Origin: Pyronema omphalodes
Lineage: Eukaryota > Ascomycota > Pezizomycetes > Pezizales > Pyronemataceae
Reading direction: 5' to 3'
NCBI GenBank assembly: GCA_024516155.1
Contig: JAJJXM010000013.1
Span: forward strand, 682,001 to 746,000
DNA: 64,000 nucleotides
In this document: piece by piece, positions 42,649 to 54,415 of the stretch
Layout of the letters: each line of letters begins with the position of its first letter
Numbering within the stretch: position 1 is the first letter of the stretch
Program-made: the position numbers and the translations under genes
Notes under the pieces: generated by a model
What the model was told of the DNA's origin: nothing
The model's database searches: none
The model's input: the letters and a program-made list of their open reading frames with translations, nothing else

Positions 42649-44155
42649 ATGGCCACCGCTACCATTGACACTGCTGCTGCTGCTACTGCTACTGCTGAAC
42701 CCATCGATCAGCCTATTGACGAAACCCCGCTTTCTCCTATTTCGGCCAGAAAGAACTCGTTGCAACATGGTTAGCTCCCCTGCTAGGACCTCCTCCTCTT
42801 CTTCTTCCTTCTCGACTTCATGATCAGCTTGATGTTGGGATATCACGGTGATGACATGATTGAGAAGTAGTAGCTTGGAGTCGATGGATGGAGGAATGTG
42901 AAATTCATAGGGAATTATGTTGCTGATTGTATTGGCCTATAGCTCTCGCTCGCCGTCCCGATGAGAAGGACCTAAAGGACCGCAACATTCTCCACCACGG
43001 AGCTCCTTCTATTCAGAAGACTCAAGCCGGTAAGCTCCCCGAGCTCCATATCGCCGAGTATCCATAGAATGTCGCCGAGTATCTACGAAATATCTACGAA
43101 ATATCTCCAAATACCTTCTAAATATCTCCCGAATTCCACCAAATATCCATACTCCAACCAGCACATGAGCTTCGATATTGGAATATTGCAATATTGCAAT
43201 ATCCCAAGAATCAAAAATAGCGATAAAACAAATACCTATTACCAATAACAACCGATTGCTAACAAAAAAAACAAAGAACTCGAAAAACAGATGGCTCAAG
43301 ACGCCCTAAAGCGTAACCTCGCCAACCGCCCTACAAAGGAGGAGCTCTTACAGAGTAAGCGAACCCCTTGAGCCCTGGTGCCCTGGAGCCCCGGAGCCCT
43401 AACAACCCCTCTACCCCTCTACCCCTCTACCTCTACCTCACTTCCAACCACAATCCACATACCCCGCGAAGTAGTAGAAATTGCAATTGTCAATCATTGC
43501 AATTATAGCAATTACAGCAAATTCCCCTGAAATCATACCATGGGAATTGCTATACTGTACCGCTATCTAGCAGGATCCACTTCCCACCTCCCAATGTCTC
43601 ATCCCATATCCCACATACCCTACCCTACCCCGCAAGTTCACATCCTACTGTGGAACTCAAATCTCATCACCAACCCCCCCCCCCCCCCCCATGGAATAAA
43701 AACTAACGACAAAACCCCAGAACACATCCTCCCCGAAAACTCCAACGTAGCACCAGCTCTCCAAGCAGCCCAGCGCGAACTCGAAAAACAGATGCGGGAG
43801 GATGCATTGAGGGTATGTATTGTCCCCTCTGTATAATATGTTGCCTTGCCCTGCCCTGACTCCTACCGTGCCCTACCGTGCCCTATCGTACCGTGCCCTA
43901 CCGTGCCCTAATTTCCTATGCATAACAACCCATCTCCCATCTCCCGTCTCCCGCTCCGTCGGGGGGGGGGGGGGACCCTTATCGAAGCCCCCCTTAGCAT
44001 CACACACACACACAAACACACCGTCCCAAAATTACGTTAAAGAAACGCAAACTAACACAACCCCTCAACAGGAGAAACTCGCACATAGACCAAAGCCAGA
44101 GGAAGTAATCGAGAAGGGGATTTTGTCTCCTGAGGAGGATCCTACTAAGGTTTAG
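42649..44155 (+). CDS. RPEL-repeat protein, 153 aa
   Basis: Five exons: 42649-42769, 42943-43029, 43277-43354, 43721-43812, 44072-44155; total 462 nt. A short N-terminus (TPLSPISARKNSL) is followed by three RPEL-type repeats: RRPDEKDLKDRNIL, NRPTKEELLQKHIL and HRPKPEEVIEKGIL, each about 45 residues apart. RPEL motifs bind monomeric actin in animal MRTF and Phactr proteins; the role of the small fungal RPEL proteins is poorly known, so actin binding here is inference. The introns are unusually long for this window (173-366 nt) and contain simple repeats and a C17 run. All joins are phase 1 except the last, phase 0. Confidence 0.88.
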
Positions 44156-45324
44156 GTTTAGGATCTAGGTTTAGGTGACGGGGGGTGGAGTGGGGGGTGG
44201 AGTCGATGTGGTGGGGGGGGGGGGGGTTGTAGGTGTCATTGGGGGTGGGGGGTGGTGTGGACGGGGGATAGGGGGAGATGAGGTGGTAAGGGAGACGGGG
44301 GGGAGGGGATGAGGAGGGGATGAGAGATGATATTCATGAGTGCAGTCAAGCAGTCAATCAGGCGGGTGTTGGTTTAGTTTAGTTTTTTAGTTTTTGGTTA
44401 CCTTTCGTTTCTGCGTTTGTAGCTTTGTTTTTATTTTTTTTGGACCCCCCGTTTTTGGACCCCCCGTTGTTTCTCGTTCTACATAGGAATCCGGGAATCC
44501 GGGAATCGGGAATTGGGAATTGCGGAATTCGGGAATGAATGTTATTATTTTTTATATATATACATTATTTTTGATATATCTTTTTGGTATATCTTTTTTT
44601 TTATTTTTTTATTTTTGAAGGGGTTCTTTGGGGGGTTCTTTGAGGGGTTCTTTGGGGGGTTCGTGATGTTGGTGATGTTATTGTGGCCGTTATTGTGTGT
44701 GTGGACTACAGACCCAAAATTGAAAAAATACCCAGATTGAACACATACTCGTGCCTACCTACATGTACCGACATCATAGTAAGAAAGACCAAGACAACAT
44801 AACAGGTAAAACAACAGAGGTGAAAAAAAATAAGTAAGAGAAAAAAAGAGGTATATAAACGGATACTTTTATTGGATTGGAGTGTTTCATTCTTGATTTT
44901 TTTTTCTACAGCTTTAGTAGTAGATTTTTCTGGAAACTCCTTTTTCCTTCTTCCAAAAAACACAACAATCAACAAAAAGATGACAGATAATAATAAAAGG
45001 ATGACAGATAATAATAACTATCAACAGACAACAGACAACAAACAAATGAAAGAAAGAAACAAGCAAACAGAAAACAGAAAACGGCCTCAGAAAAAGAAAA
45101 AAAAAACCAACACAACACAACACAACACAAATCTAAGTATCCCATACTAACAGGTCATTGGTAACAGGTCATTGGTAACGGTAACGATAATGGGTAATGA
45201 AGAAGAATATAAATATCGATATATATATGTATATGAAAAAAAAAAAAAAAAACCAATGACAACATGGATTTTTTTTTCTCTTGTATTTTTTTATTTGTTA
45301 ATTTTTTTTTTAAGAAATTTTTCT
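44156..45324. other. Convergent 3' intergenic region with a G-rich block
   Basis: Lies between the 3' ends of the RPEL gene (+) and MIC60 (-). 44160-44340 is strongly G-rich on the plus strand, including G14 (44213-44226) and many GGGG runs; T- and A-rich blocks follow. No gene seen. Transcript ends of both genes must fall here. Confidence 0.6.
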
Positions 45325-47537
45325 CTAGTTGTGGTTAGGAGTATTGCCTTGGACTCTCAAGCTTTGTACACGAGCTTCTGCTGCGATGATCTATAGTTGG
45401 GGTGTTTCGTTAGTGATGTTACTTCATCATTGATCTCCCAATCCCTCTATCGCCGCCCCCCCCCCCCCCCCCCCCCCGCCAAAAAGAAGGATTAAAAGAA
45501 AAAAACTTACATCCAACGCCTGCTGAACCTCCAAAGCCAATCTAGCTTCTCTCAACCAATCCTGAGCCAATTTCCTCGCCCAACCACTAAGCTGGTTCAT
45601 TTCTCTAGCCGCACTATCGACATCACCTTCCTCCAAGTAAGTTTCCGTCTTGGCGAGGATACTCTCGACATCATCTCCCTGAGCAAGTCCCTGTTTCTTG
45701 AACATTAACTTTGACAACACCCAGTTTCCTGCGTGTGCGGCAACTCCGGCATCTTCCGGCAACAAGGCCGCACGTCTAACTTCTCCGCTAAGCTTACGGA
45801 AGCGTTCAACCAACATAGTGTGGGTTGCAACACCATTCTGGTAGGCAGCGGGGTTGATAGAGTTGATAGCAGCGGCGATGACTTCGTCGTCACCGGCAAC
45901 TTCCTTCAAGGCGGCCATTTCTCTCAAGAAAGGCTTAGGCTGGTCGGGAGACTCGTAGGAAGCCTTAACAGCCTCGAGAGCGGTAAAGGTCTTCTGAGTC
46001 TTAAGGTTGGTGTCGATAACCTGGTTCCACTGGGTGGTGAGCTGCTCGAGTTCCAAGACCTTGTTCTCAAGCTCCTTCAGTCTTCCAAGACGACCGCCGC
46101 GCTCACTCTCGACACGGTTCTCAATCTCAGAAATCCAAGTGCGCTTCATGTCAATGGCCTGGTCGAGGAGCTCGTTACGGTAACGCTGCTCGGAAACCTC
46201 ACGGGCACGCTCGAGCTCAAGCTGCAACTTGCGCTGGTAAGCAATGGCAATACGCTCACGCTCGGACTCAAACTCATCGCGCAAGTGGTGCTGAATGTCT
46301 TCAACTTGGTTGTTGACGTTGGTCAAAAGACCCTGAGCAGCCTTGGCGAACTCGAGGTCACGCTCGTTGAGCTTGTTCTGAACAGCCTGCTCCATACCGG
46401 TCTTAAGGGCTCCAATCTCAGCGTTGAGGTGGTCAAGCTCCTTCTTGGCCTCCTCGATGGCGGAGCCAAAGGTGGCAGCAGAGTTGGAGGAGTTCACGGT
46501 GCTGATCAAGTTGTTGACAACATTGACGAGGTCCTGAACAATAGGGTCGTTGGGGTTGTCCAAAGTAACGGCAGCAATGGTGGCGGCGGGACCAGGGGCG
46601 GCGATGGAAGCCTTCTCAGAAGCGGGCTTTGCGACGGCATCAACCTTTGCAACGTCCTTAGAAGGGCTGGCGGGCTTAACGTCGACGACCTTCGCCTCAA
46701 CGGCGGGCTTGTCGGCAGGGATCACAACATGGGAGCTGATGTGAGGTCCGGGCTTGCCGACATCGGTGGAACGGGGTCCCTCGCTGTTCTGGTCGGCAAT
46801 TCTCCAGGTGGCACCAGAAGAACGGGGGATGGTAACCTTGGGGGAATCAACCTGCTGGATACGAGACAAGGCGTTGGGGAAACGACGACGGAACTCGCGC
46901 TCCTCAAAGTAGAGAACTGCCTCCTCTCCGAAGGGCACGTATTCAGTGAAGAAGTCGTGGAAGTTGTCAGACTTGAGGGAGTAGAAGACTCCGGCTCCAA
47001 AAGATCCTGTGGTTAATAGAGTAAGTCCGAGCAAGAAGTTGCGGATTCTGTGGGTCTTCTTGGGAGTAGCAGTGAAAGGTACTGCAGGCTTCGCGGGAGG
47101 AACGGCGGTGAAGGCACCGGGCTTGGGTGCATCACCAGCGGGAGGAGTAGTCTGGGTCTTGGGAGGAGAAGGAGGAGTCAAGGGAACCTGGGTGGGTTCG
47201 GTGCCGACAGAGCTGGTAGGAGTAGCAGGAGTAGGCTTGACGGGAGGAGATGCGGGAGAAGCAGCCTTTGCCGGAGGAGGAGCGGCGGGAGCGGCAGGGC
47301 TGGCACCGCCAGGAAGAACAACCGGCTTGGAGTCCTTGATGCTGGGCTTAGTGTTGGCCTTGTCGGCAAAAGCTCGCTACCGTATTGTAAGCAGCTATTC
47401 AGATTTCAATGCATGAAATTTATAAACCGGGTGACTCCGGAACATACTCTTTGCGCGAGAGCCAATTGAGGGCGCTGAACGCGGAGCCCAATTGCCCTGG
47501 CAGCAGCGGCGGACGAGGTCGTGGGTAGACGAAGCAT
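45325..47537 (-). CDS. mic60: MIC60 (mitofilin), core of the MICOS complex
   Basis: Exons 47537-47448, 47376-45511 and 45390-45325 give 673 residues. The first exon is a mitochondrial presequence (MLRLPTTSSAAAARAIGLRV), with RRAFAD across the first junction as a likely cleavage site. A Pro/Ala-rich linker, one inner-membrane segment (NFLLGLTLLTTGSFGAG, about 144-165), long coiled coils (about 330-530) and the C-terminal mitofilin domain follow. The last intron (GTAAGT..TATAG) must be removed: reading on gives an artificial Gly-rich end through a C22 run, while exon 3 adds the expected IIAAEARVQSLRV ending. The protein shapes cristae junctions and contacts the outer membrane from the intermembrane space. 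The 427-codon open frame on the opposite strand is a codon-bias shadow. Confidence 0.95.
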
Positions 47538-48302
47538 GTCCGCGATAAACCAGAAGGACAAGTGGAGAAGGGTGAACGAACGACGACGTCGACCGGCAAG
47601 TGGTGATGATGTTGAGGTGGTGTTGATCGATTAGGTTCGGCGTCCGGTAAACTTGCACGAAAGAAAACGGGCGCCTTGGCATGACGAACGCTATGTTATC
47701 CGAGTCTGTGGTGACACACGACACGCAAAATAAACACAAAAACAACAAACAAATAAATAGAAATCCATTTTCGGACTCGATTTTACATATTTCATATCTC
47801 AGTTCTGAATTGTCTAATGTAAATTAATCTGGCGCGACGATTTACATGCTTGATGGCCGGCCATAGATGGCGGAATGTTGAAGAGACGTAGAGCAGAGTA
47901 AAAAGAAAAACATACCAAACATATCAGCAACAGAACTGAAACAGAAACACCAGTTATCATAAAGCACTTTGCAACGTAAAACACACAGAAATTTCCGTCC
48001 TCATAAAGATAACATCCATCAAGGCGTCAATCCAACGCAATAGCTCACTGCAGCCACTCCCCAATTATGTTACTCCAGTTCTACTCCGGAGGCAGATATC
48101 TGCAAGACCCGCCAGATACCCTTCACCACCTTACTCCACATGAATCAACATCCTATCATTACCGGCATCCATTGCGTCCATACTCCAGAAGAACTGCGCC
48201 GTGGCAAAGTAAACTATTCACCGAACCCCCCCGTTCAAACGTAAAGAAACGAAATGTAGTTTGGCCCACCCACTACCATACATGCAATAACCTGAAAGAA
48301 AT
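47538..48302. other. Intergenic region upstream of MIC60 and downstream of the Rab5 gene
   Basis: No gene or repeat recognised. It should contain the MIC60 promoter (right of 47537) and the Rab5 3' UTR (left of 48303). Confidence 0.5.
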
Positions 48303-49251
48303 CTAACAGTTGCATCCCTGCTGCTGAGCCGCCATGCCGCCCTTGAGGTCTACACCCCGTCCACCGGCACCTGGCCTGGCACCGCGGGGACCTGGCTGAT
48401 CCAGTGGTAGCCTCTTTGCGATCGCAGTGAAGAGTTCCTTGACGTTCTGTGCGGTCTTTGCTGAGGTCTCGAAGAATAATAGTCCGGCTTCCTTTGCGTA
48501 TGCCTCTGCTTCTACAGCCTCTACAGCTCTCTTTGATGGGTCGCCAGTGACGATATCGAGTTTGTTTCCGGCCAAAGCTATCACGATGTTTTCATTTGCC
48601 TGGCGCTGTAGCTCTTTAACCCAGGCCTTGGCCTTGTCGAGTGATGACTGGACGGATCAGTCAGTATAAACAAACATCCGGATGGGCGGGGTAGCTTACA
48701 GATTGAGTAATGTCGTAGACGACTACTGCACAGTTGGCGTTGCGGTAGTACATGGGAGCCAATGACTTGTACCGTTCCTGACCTGCAGTATCCCTTCAAA
48801 GCCGCGTCAGTCCATCGCAAATTTTGTAGGGTGAACGAGAGCGAACATACCAAATCTCAAACTTGACTGTGGTAGTTTCATCGAGGGCAATAGTCTGGGT
48901 AAGGAAAGCAGCACCAATTGTGCTTTCTCGGTAGTCGTCAAATTGATCCTGTGTAGAGATTATGGTTAGTTAAGGGCTACAACATGGTCGGGCGGATATT
49001 TCACAGCATACCTTTACAAACCGAAGTACCAAAGAGCTCTGAAAAGTGGTCGGGTCAGCAACTCTCCCAGTAGTTTATCCGTGCTTTGCGACAATGGAAA
49101 CATACCTTTCCGACAGCAGATTCACCTAGCAACGGCAAGTTAGCTCTCTTGAAACCCAAGGAAACAGCCCCAAAACAGGGTTCGTACCGAGCAACACCAG
49201 TTTAAACTGGGCGAAGCGCTGAGATTGCGTTGATGCACGGGGATGGGACAT
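48303..49251 (-). CDS. ypt5: Rab5-family small GTPase (Ypt5/Vps21)
   Basis: Six exons: 49251-49188, 49125-49106, 49038-49012, 48948-48851, 48793-48700, 48647-48303; 648 nt, 215 residues. G-box motifs: GESAVGKSS, switch I with STIGAAF, WDTAGQE, GNKLD and ETSAK. The sequence FKLVLLGES and the IGAAF switch are those of Rab5, and the C-terminus GCNC is a CXC geranylgeranylation signal. Exons 2 and 3 are only 20 and 27 nt. The product controls fusion of early endosomes and vacuolar sorting. Start chosen because [15 protein letters not shown] leads straight into the first strand. Divergent to the UPF0183 gene. Confidence 0.95.
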
Positions 49252-50120
49252 TTTGACCGATGTCGCCTAAGAATATCGGAATGACGGGGGGGTGGTTCTG
49301 TATGTGACGCGGTAGCAGGGCACTGCGTTCGGGATGGCTGAGGGTGACGAAGTTGGAGGATGAAGCCGAGTTGGAGTTTCGCAGGCAGTTATCTGGGCTT
49401 GCAGTCGTGTTGTAAGGTTGACGACTGTTCGTCTTGTTGTGCGGTGAGGTTTCGGGTTGGTGGTGGTGGTTGACTTGGAGGCTGCTGCTGTTGGGTTGCT
49501 TGCTGCTACTACTACTGCTTGCTTGGTAGCAGATAGATCGACAGTTGGAGTGGAAGGGACCCTTGGAACGCAATGAGGCTGTACGAAGGTAACCTGAACA
49601 CAAATCCGAGCCGAGTTGTTTTTTTTTATTTTTGTTTTTTTAAACAAGAAACGAATGAGAAAATTCGAAATTCAAATAGAAAACAATAATTTCCATCTAT
49701 TAAATGTATTTTTTTGAAGGAATTTGACAGCAACCGGGGCAAAATACTATTGAATCCTTTCGATATGCTCCAGTCCGACCAGCAGCCAGCTCCACGCCCC
49801 CCAAGCCACGCCGCATCATCGCCCATCAGTCATCAACTCACCTGACAGCCGTTACTAAGCGCCTCTGCGGCCGTCTTCCCAGATGAGGCAGGCCATGCGT
49901 TACCCTACTGGACTTGTGGCGCCCCTTGCAGCTGGATGTAGCAGATGACAAGCATCATGTCTTTCGCAGATAAGAGCTGTAGCTCCCCTGCGACGAAGCT
50001 CAAGCTCCGCAGCCCGAAGCCCGCCGCGAAAGCCACGAACAAACCCCACCAGCCATTCTAAACAATCGCGACAACTCCTCACTTCCACATCAACAAATCC
50101 GCGCTCAAATTTCCGAAATA
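49252..50120. promoter_or_regulatory. Divergent upstream region of the Rab5 and UPF0183 genes
   Basis: 869 bp between opposite start codons. It includes trinucleotide-like GTT/GCT runs (49450-49530) and a T-rich tract at 49620-49640. No clear TATA or operator; both promoters must lie here. Confidence 0.5.
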
Positions 50121-51608
50121 ATGGCTACTGCACCAGGTGCCCCTGCCATCTGTAATCCGGGCAAGTCGCTCGGCTTCATTGGTCAGTTCGCCCTAAGTTA
50201 CATCATCTATCACCACAACCCATACTAAGCTCTTCACCCTCCAGCACTCGGTAGTTCCCTTCATCATATTCTCGGTCGTCTACGAACTTTAAACAAAGTA
50301 TTCACCTCTATTTCAACCATCTACGAACCCAACAACCCCCTTGGAGCTCCCGTGATAATCCTACTCTCCAACAACGGTATCCGACTACGTTTCGATGGAG
50401 CCGATCAAAGATTACGCCTCATTGAAATCCTTGATTTCCAGCTCTGTCCACTCCTCTACAACTCCCGAGACATGGTGAAAACCGGTCCTGGGTGCTCCGG
50501 GGGTCCTACCTTCAAATCCATCTACAACAAAATCTTCGGTCCCACCTATCCCGGAGAATACATTCCGTCCTCCTCTTTATACGTTCTCTCCTACCCAGGA
50601 GTAGCCTTCTCCTTCCCCGTCAAAAACTGGCGCGACGACATCCCCTTCGACCAACAACTCTCCGCCCCCGATGCCTCCCCCGCAATCAGCATGGCAATAT
50701 TCAACGGCACCTCCTGGGCCGAAGCCCGGGACGGTCTTTTCACCCGACCTGTGGGGGCTCCTAGAATACCGCACATAAACGGGCCCAACGCGCGTCAATC
50801 CCCCGCCAACGACGAGGTAGAAAGCATCAAAATCCACGACAGCACCTTAATAGAAGTTCTACGACGTCACAACCCCAGTTTCTGGATAACACTAGGATCC
50901 ACCACCCCTCAAGATCTTATCATGGAGTTAGGACCTCCTGATGTTATATACCGGAAATCGGATCATCGGCTTAGTATCCACCGTGCGGGTGATGGAGACG
51001 AAGCCACTGGTTCTTCGGATCCTCATTCGTCGTCTGATGATGATCATGATGCTTCAGGCTCTGCTGGTGCGGCGCTAGGGCAGGGTGATTGCTTTTATAA
51101 TTACTTTTCCCTAGGCTTCGATGTATTTCTGTCGGCGGCAAAATCTGCCTCCCATCCGGTCGCGACAAAAATTATCATCCATGGAAATGTTCCGGGAAGT
51201 TATTTGTTCCAGAGATATAGAAGGTGTAGATGGATCATCCAATACCCAGGCATGGAGGAAATACATTCCGAGATGGAGTTTGGGGAGGCGTTGGAGAGGT
51301 TAAGGAAGAGGTTTGGAGGCGGACAGAAACCAATGCCGTTGAGTAGGGGGAATGATAGTCCGAGTAGTAGTTGTGAGTTACTGGGTGGTTGGGAGGAGGG
51401 GGATATGCCTGTGTTGAAACAGATTGCTGGAGGGGTTGAGATGAGGGATTTTGGGAATACTGGTAAGTGATTAGAAGATGGGAACATCAGACCATTCTTT
51501 GAAGGTTCAAAAGAATTAAACTAATAGTTCGCAGAGTTATATGGATTCCCGGGCTTCATCTTCGAGGTACTGAAGAATAAGAGTATTTCTTGTTTAACAG
51601 TATTTTAG
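50121..51608 (+). CDS. UPF0183/PHAF1 family protein, 450 aa
   Basis: Exons 50121-50181, 50245-51462 and 51535-51608; 1,353 nt. The N-terminus LGFIALGSSLHHIL, then NPLGAPVIILLSNNGIRLRFDG, FGPTYPGEY and a late LYGFPGFIFEVL with ISCLTVF at the end match the UPF0183 (human PHAF1/C16orf70) family along its length. PHAF1 binds phosphoinositides and autophagosomes in animals; the fungal role is not established. A Ser/Asp-rich insert (about residues 265-290) varies. The third exon is required for the conserved end. No membrane segment. Confidence 0.92.
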
Positions 51609-52157
51609 CTCTTGAACTTCAACCATAATATCCATAGCAATAGCCAATAGAACCTCGGAACCCTGGAACCTCGGAACCCTGGAACCCCGAAAACCTGGAA
51701 ATATGGAAACATGAAAACCTTCAACAAGGAATCATGGAACAGGGAGCAATAAGAACATAACATCATGTTCCTAAGAATCATCAGAGACATAAAGTATATA
51801 AAGGATATCAACAGGCAACATCATAAACACCATAACAACGCATGTTCCCAAGAACTTCACATCACGAACATAGAGGAGATACAACAGCATTTAACACGGC
51901 CCTAGTTCCCTGGGGTTTATCCATTTTATCCATTTTATCCATTTATCCTTTTTTTTATATCTGTATTGTTTGTATTGTGTGCATTTTTGATTTACAGCTA
52001 GCATTTTCGTTTGGGATTTTATTATCAGAAGCTTCAGGAGACGTATGGGATACCATTTTTCTTTTTCATTCTTTGTTTCGGCGTATTGGGATTTTGTTGT
52101 ATTGGGTGTAGCATCTGTTTGTATCTGTTTTTTGTTTTTGTTTTTTGTTTTTGTGTT

Positions 52158-52980
52158 TGTTATTTGGTTTGTATATTGAAGATTTTATGGTGAGAATAGT
52201 AATATATCGGAGCATATCATATTATAACTTTGAGACCTTTGATTTCTAAGAATTTTATAACCTTCTCAAGATTACAAAGGGTGTTAGTTCGATTTTTTTT
52301 AAATTTAATTTTGTTCTAGGTACGTAAATTCCGTCTTTTTTATGAAGTTTCAAGGATAGGGTAGAGCCTCGGGTGTATAAGGGTAGGGTAGAGTAGGATA
52401 GGGTAGAGCATCGGGTGTATAAGGGTAGGGTAGTGAAGGATATGATAGGACATGGGAGGATAGTAAAGGGCAGAGAAGAGTAAGATAGAGAAGAGTAGGT
52501 GGAATACGATAGGGTAGAGTAAAATAGGGTAGTATTGTGTGTAGTAGGGTGTAGTAGGACGGGTTGTTTGTTGTTTGGTTTGTATAGTGAAGATTTTATG
52601 GTGAGCATAGTAATATATCATAGCATGGCATATCATATCATATCATATCATATCATAGTATAACATATCATATTGTAACTTTGATTTTTAAGAATATATC
52701 AACTTTCTCGAGATTACAAAGGGGTTAGTTTGATTTTTTTTTAATCTAAATTTGTTCTAGGTACGTGAATTCCGTCTTTGTTTTATGAAGTTTTAAGGAT
52801 AGGGTAGAGCATCGGGTGTATAAGGGTAGGATAGGGTAGGATAGGGTAGGATAGGGTAGGATAGGGTAGGATAGGGTAGGATAGGGTAGAGTAGGATAGG
52901 GTAGGACACGGGAGGATAGTGAAGGGCAGAGAAGGATAGGTGGAGTAGAGTACAGTAGGACGGGATTGTAAGGTACGGTG
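52158..52980. repeat. Tandem duplication, unit about 411 bp
   Basis: Blocks recur at an offset of about 411: TTTGGTTTGTATA, GAAGATTTTATGGTGAG, AGATTACAAAGGG, GTTCTAGGTACGT and AATTCCGTCTTT, then GGATAGGGTAGAG and TCGGGTGTATAAGGGTAG. Both units end in expandable 10-bp TAGGATAGGG arrays. Confidence 0.7.
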
Positions 52981-54189
52981 ATATAGCGTAGGCTGGACTC
53001 TGAAGCATCGTGTGTATAAGCAGTGTAGAGTAGGGTAGAGTAGGGTAGAGTGTAGTAGAGTATACATACATCTATGCAACAATACATATATTCCGCTAAG
53101 GTCTAAACCCTATCTTTTCTAGATATATAGTGATAGTTATATACATAACATACGTGCATTTGGAACTCGAGTCTTGAGCCTTGAGTTTCGAGTCCTAGGT
53201 GGGGCGTAGGCTGGCAGGGTGGGGTGTAGGCTGGTAGGGTACGGTACGGTAGGGTGGGCTAGGCTGTCAGGGCACGGTACGGTAGGGTACGGTACGGTAG
53301 GGTAGGGTAGGGTACACATACTGACAACGTCGAGAGTAGTCTATATATATCTTATGTCTAATCTACCCATATTACGTTGATTACATGCTTCACATGATTC
53401 ACATGATCCATACGACTCATATCACGTTGCGGTAGCCTATAATATTCACATTGTCACAGTCGATATACACTATATCATAACCGATATATATATACGCCAT
53501 ATGTACATAGACTTTTCAATTTTCATATTCTGGTTACCTGTGTATATATCTGTAGATGAGATGGGCTAGGTTAAGCTATGCTGAAATATGCTGAAATATG
53601 CTGAAATATGCTGAACTATGCTGAACTATGCTGGATGGATTGATTTTGTTGGTTTCTTCCAGGACTTCTAGATCTGTCTACTTACTGTGTCCGTTGGTTT
53701 TTCTGATGATGATGGGTAATGGGTAATGGGTAATGAATGGGGTTATTATCATGTATTCGAAAGAAAAAGTAAGTAGCTTTTGTTTCGGAGGATTGATGGC
53801 TTTTTAGGGAAGAGAGGATTTGTAATAGAGTTCTGGTACATTAATCAATCCACCCATACCTCCACCTATTCACAAGTACTTATCACTTCCCCCAATAATA
53901 GATCAACACAATACAAGAGCCCAAGCTCCAGGCTCAAGACCAGATGAGACTAAAATCTCAACAAAATAAGATCTCAGATATCTCGAGACCATGTATTCCA
54001 AAGCCGGAGACCTTTCATCCCTTGTACAATCCATACTCCACAGAACAAAAACATGCCGGCCAATCAAGTGAAATAAAACATTTCCAGACTCCGCAAATTA
54101 CTATTCTAGGTAAAGCTATCACTCACAAAGAGTAAAAATGATATCGGCTTCTTAATAAAAATACTATGGCGGTATATATATACTGCTTA

Positions 54190-54415
54190 TCAAGAGCTGG
54201 AATGGACTACACTACCCCCGGAGTTTGAGGATTGTGGGGATTTTAGAGAAGAAAGAGAATTAGTATTGGGACAGATAATGTTCTGCAGAATTGTGGTTTT
54301 CTGGAAAACGATTTTTTCGCTTAAAGTCTCGAGACTTACGACTGGAATCCCATGAGATGAGATGTCTCGAGCCTAATGACGATCTCGTGACTCTCGTCTC
54401 GTGTGCAGCTCTATC
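54190..54415 (+). repeat. Dispersed repeat, copy 2
   Basis: Partner of 8440-8690, same orientation, with several small indels. It includes GAGATGTCTCGAGCC and CTCTCGTCTCGTGTGCA. Confidence 0.6.

Noticed and set aside
45733..47016. 427-codon plus-strand ORF
   Set aside because: Complete antisense of MIC60 exon 2; caused by codon bias, no domain.
52800..52900. Telomere-like TAGGG repeats
   Set aside because: The unit is the 10-mer TAGGATAGGG, not TTAGGG, and genes continue on both sides.
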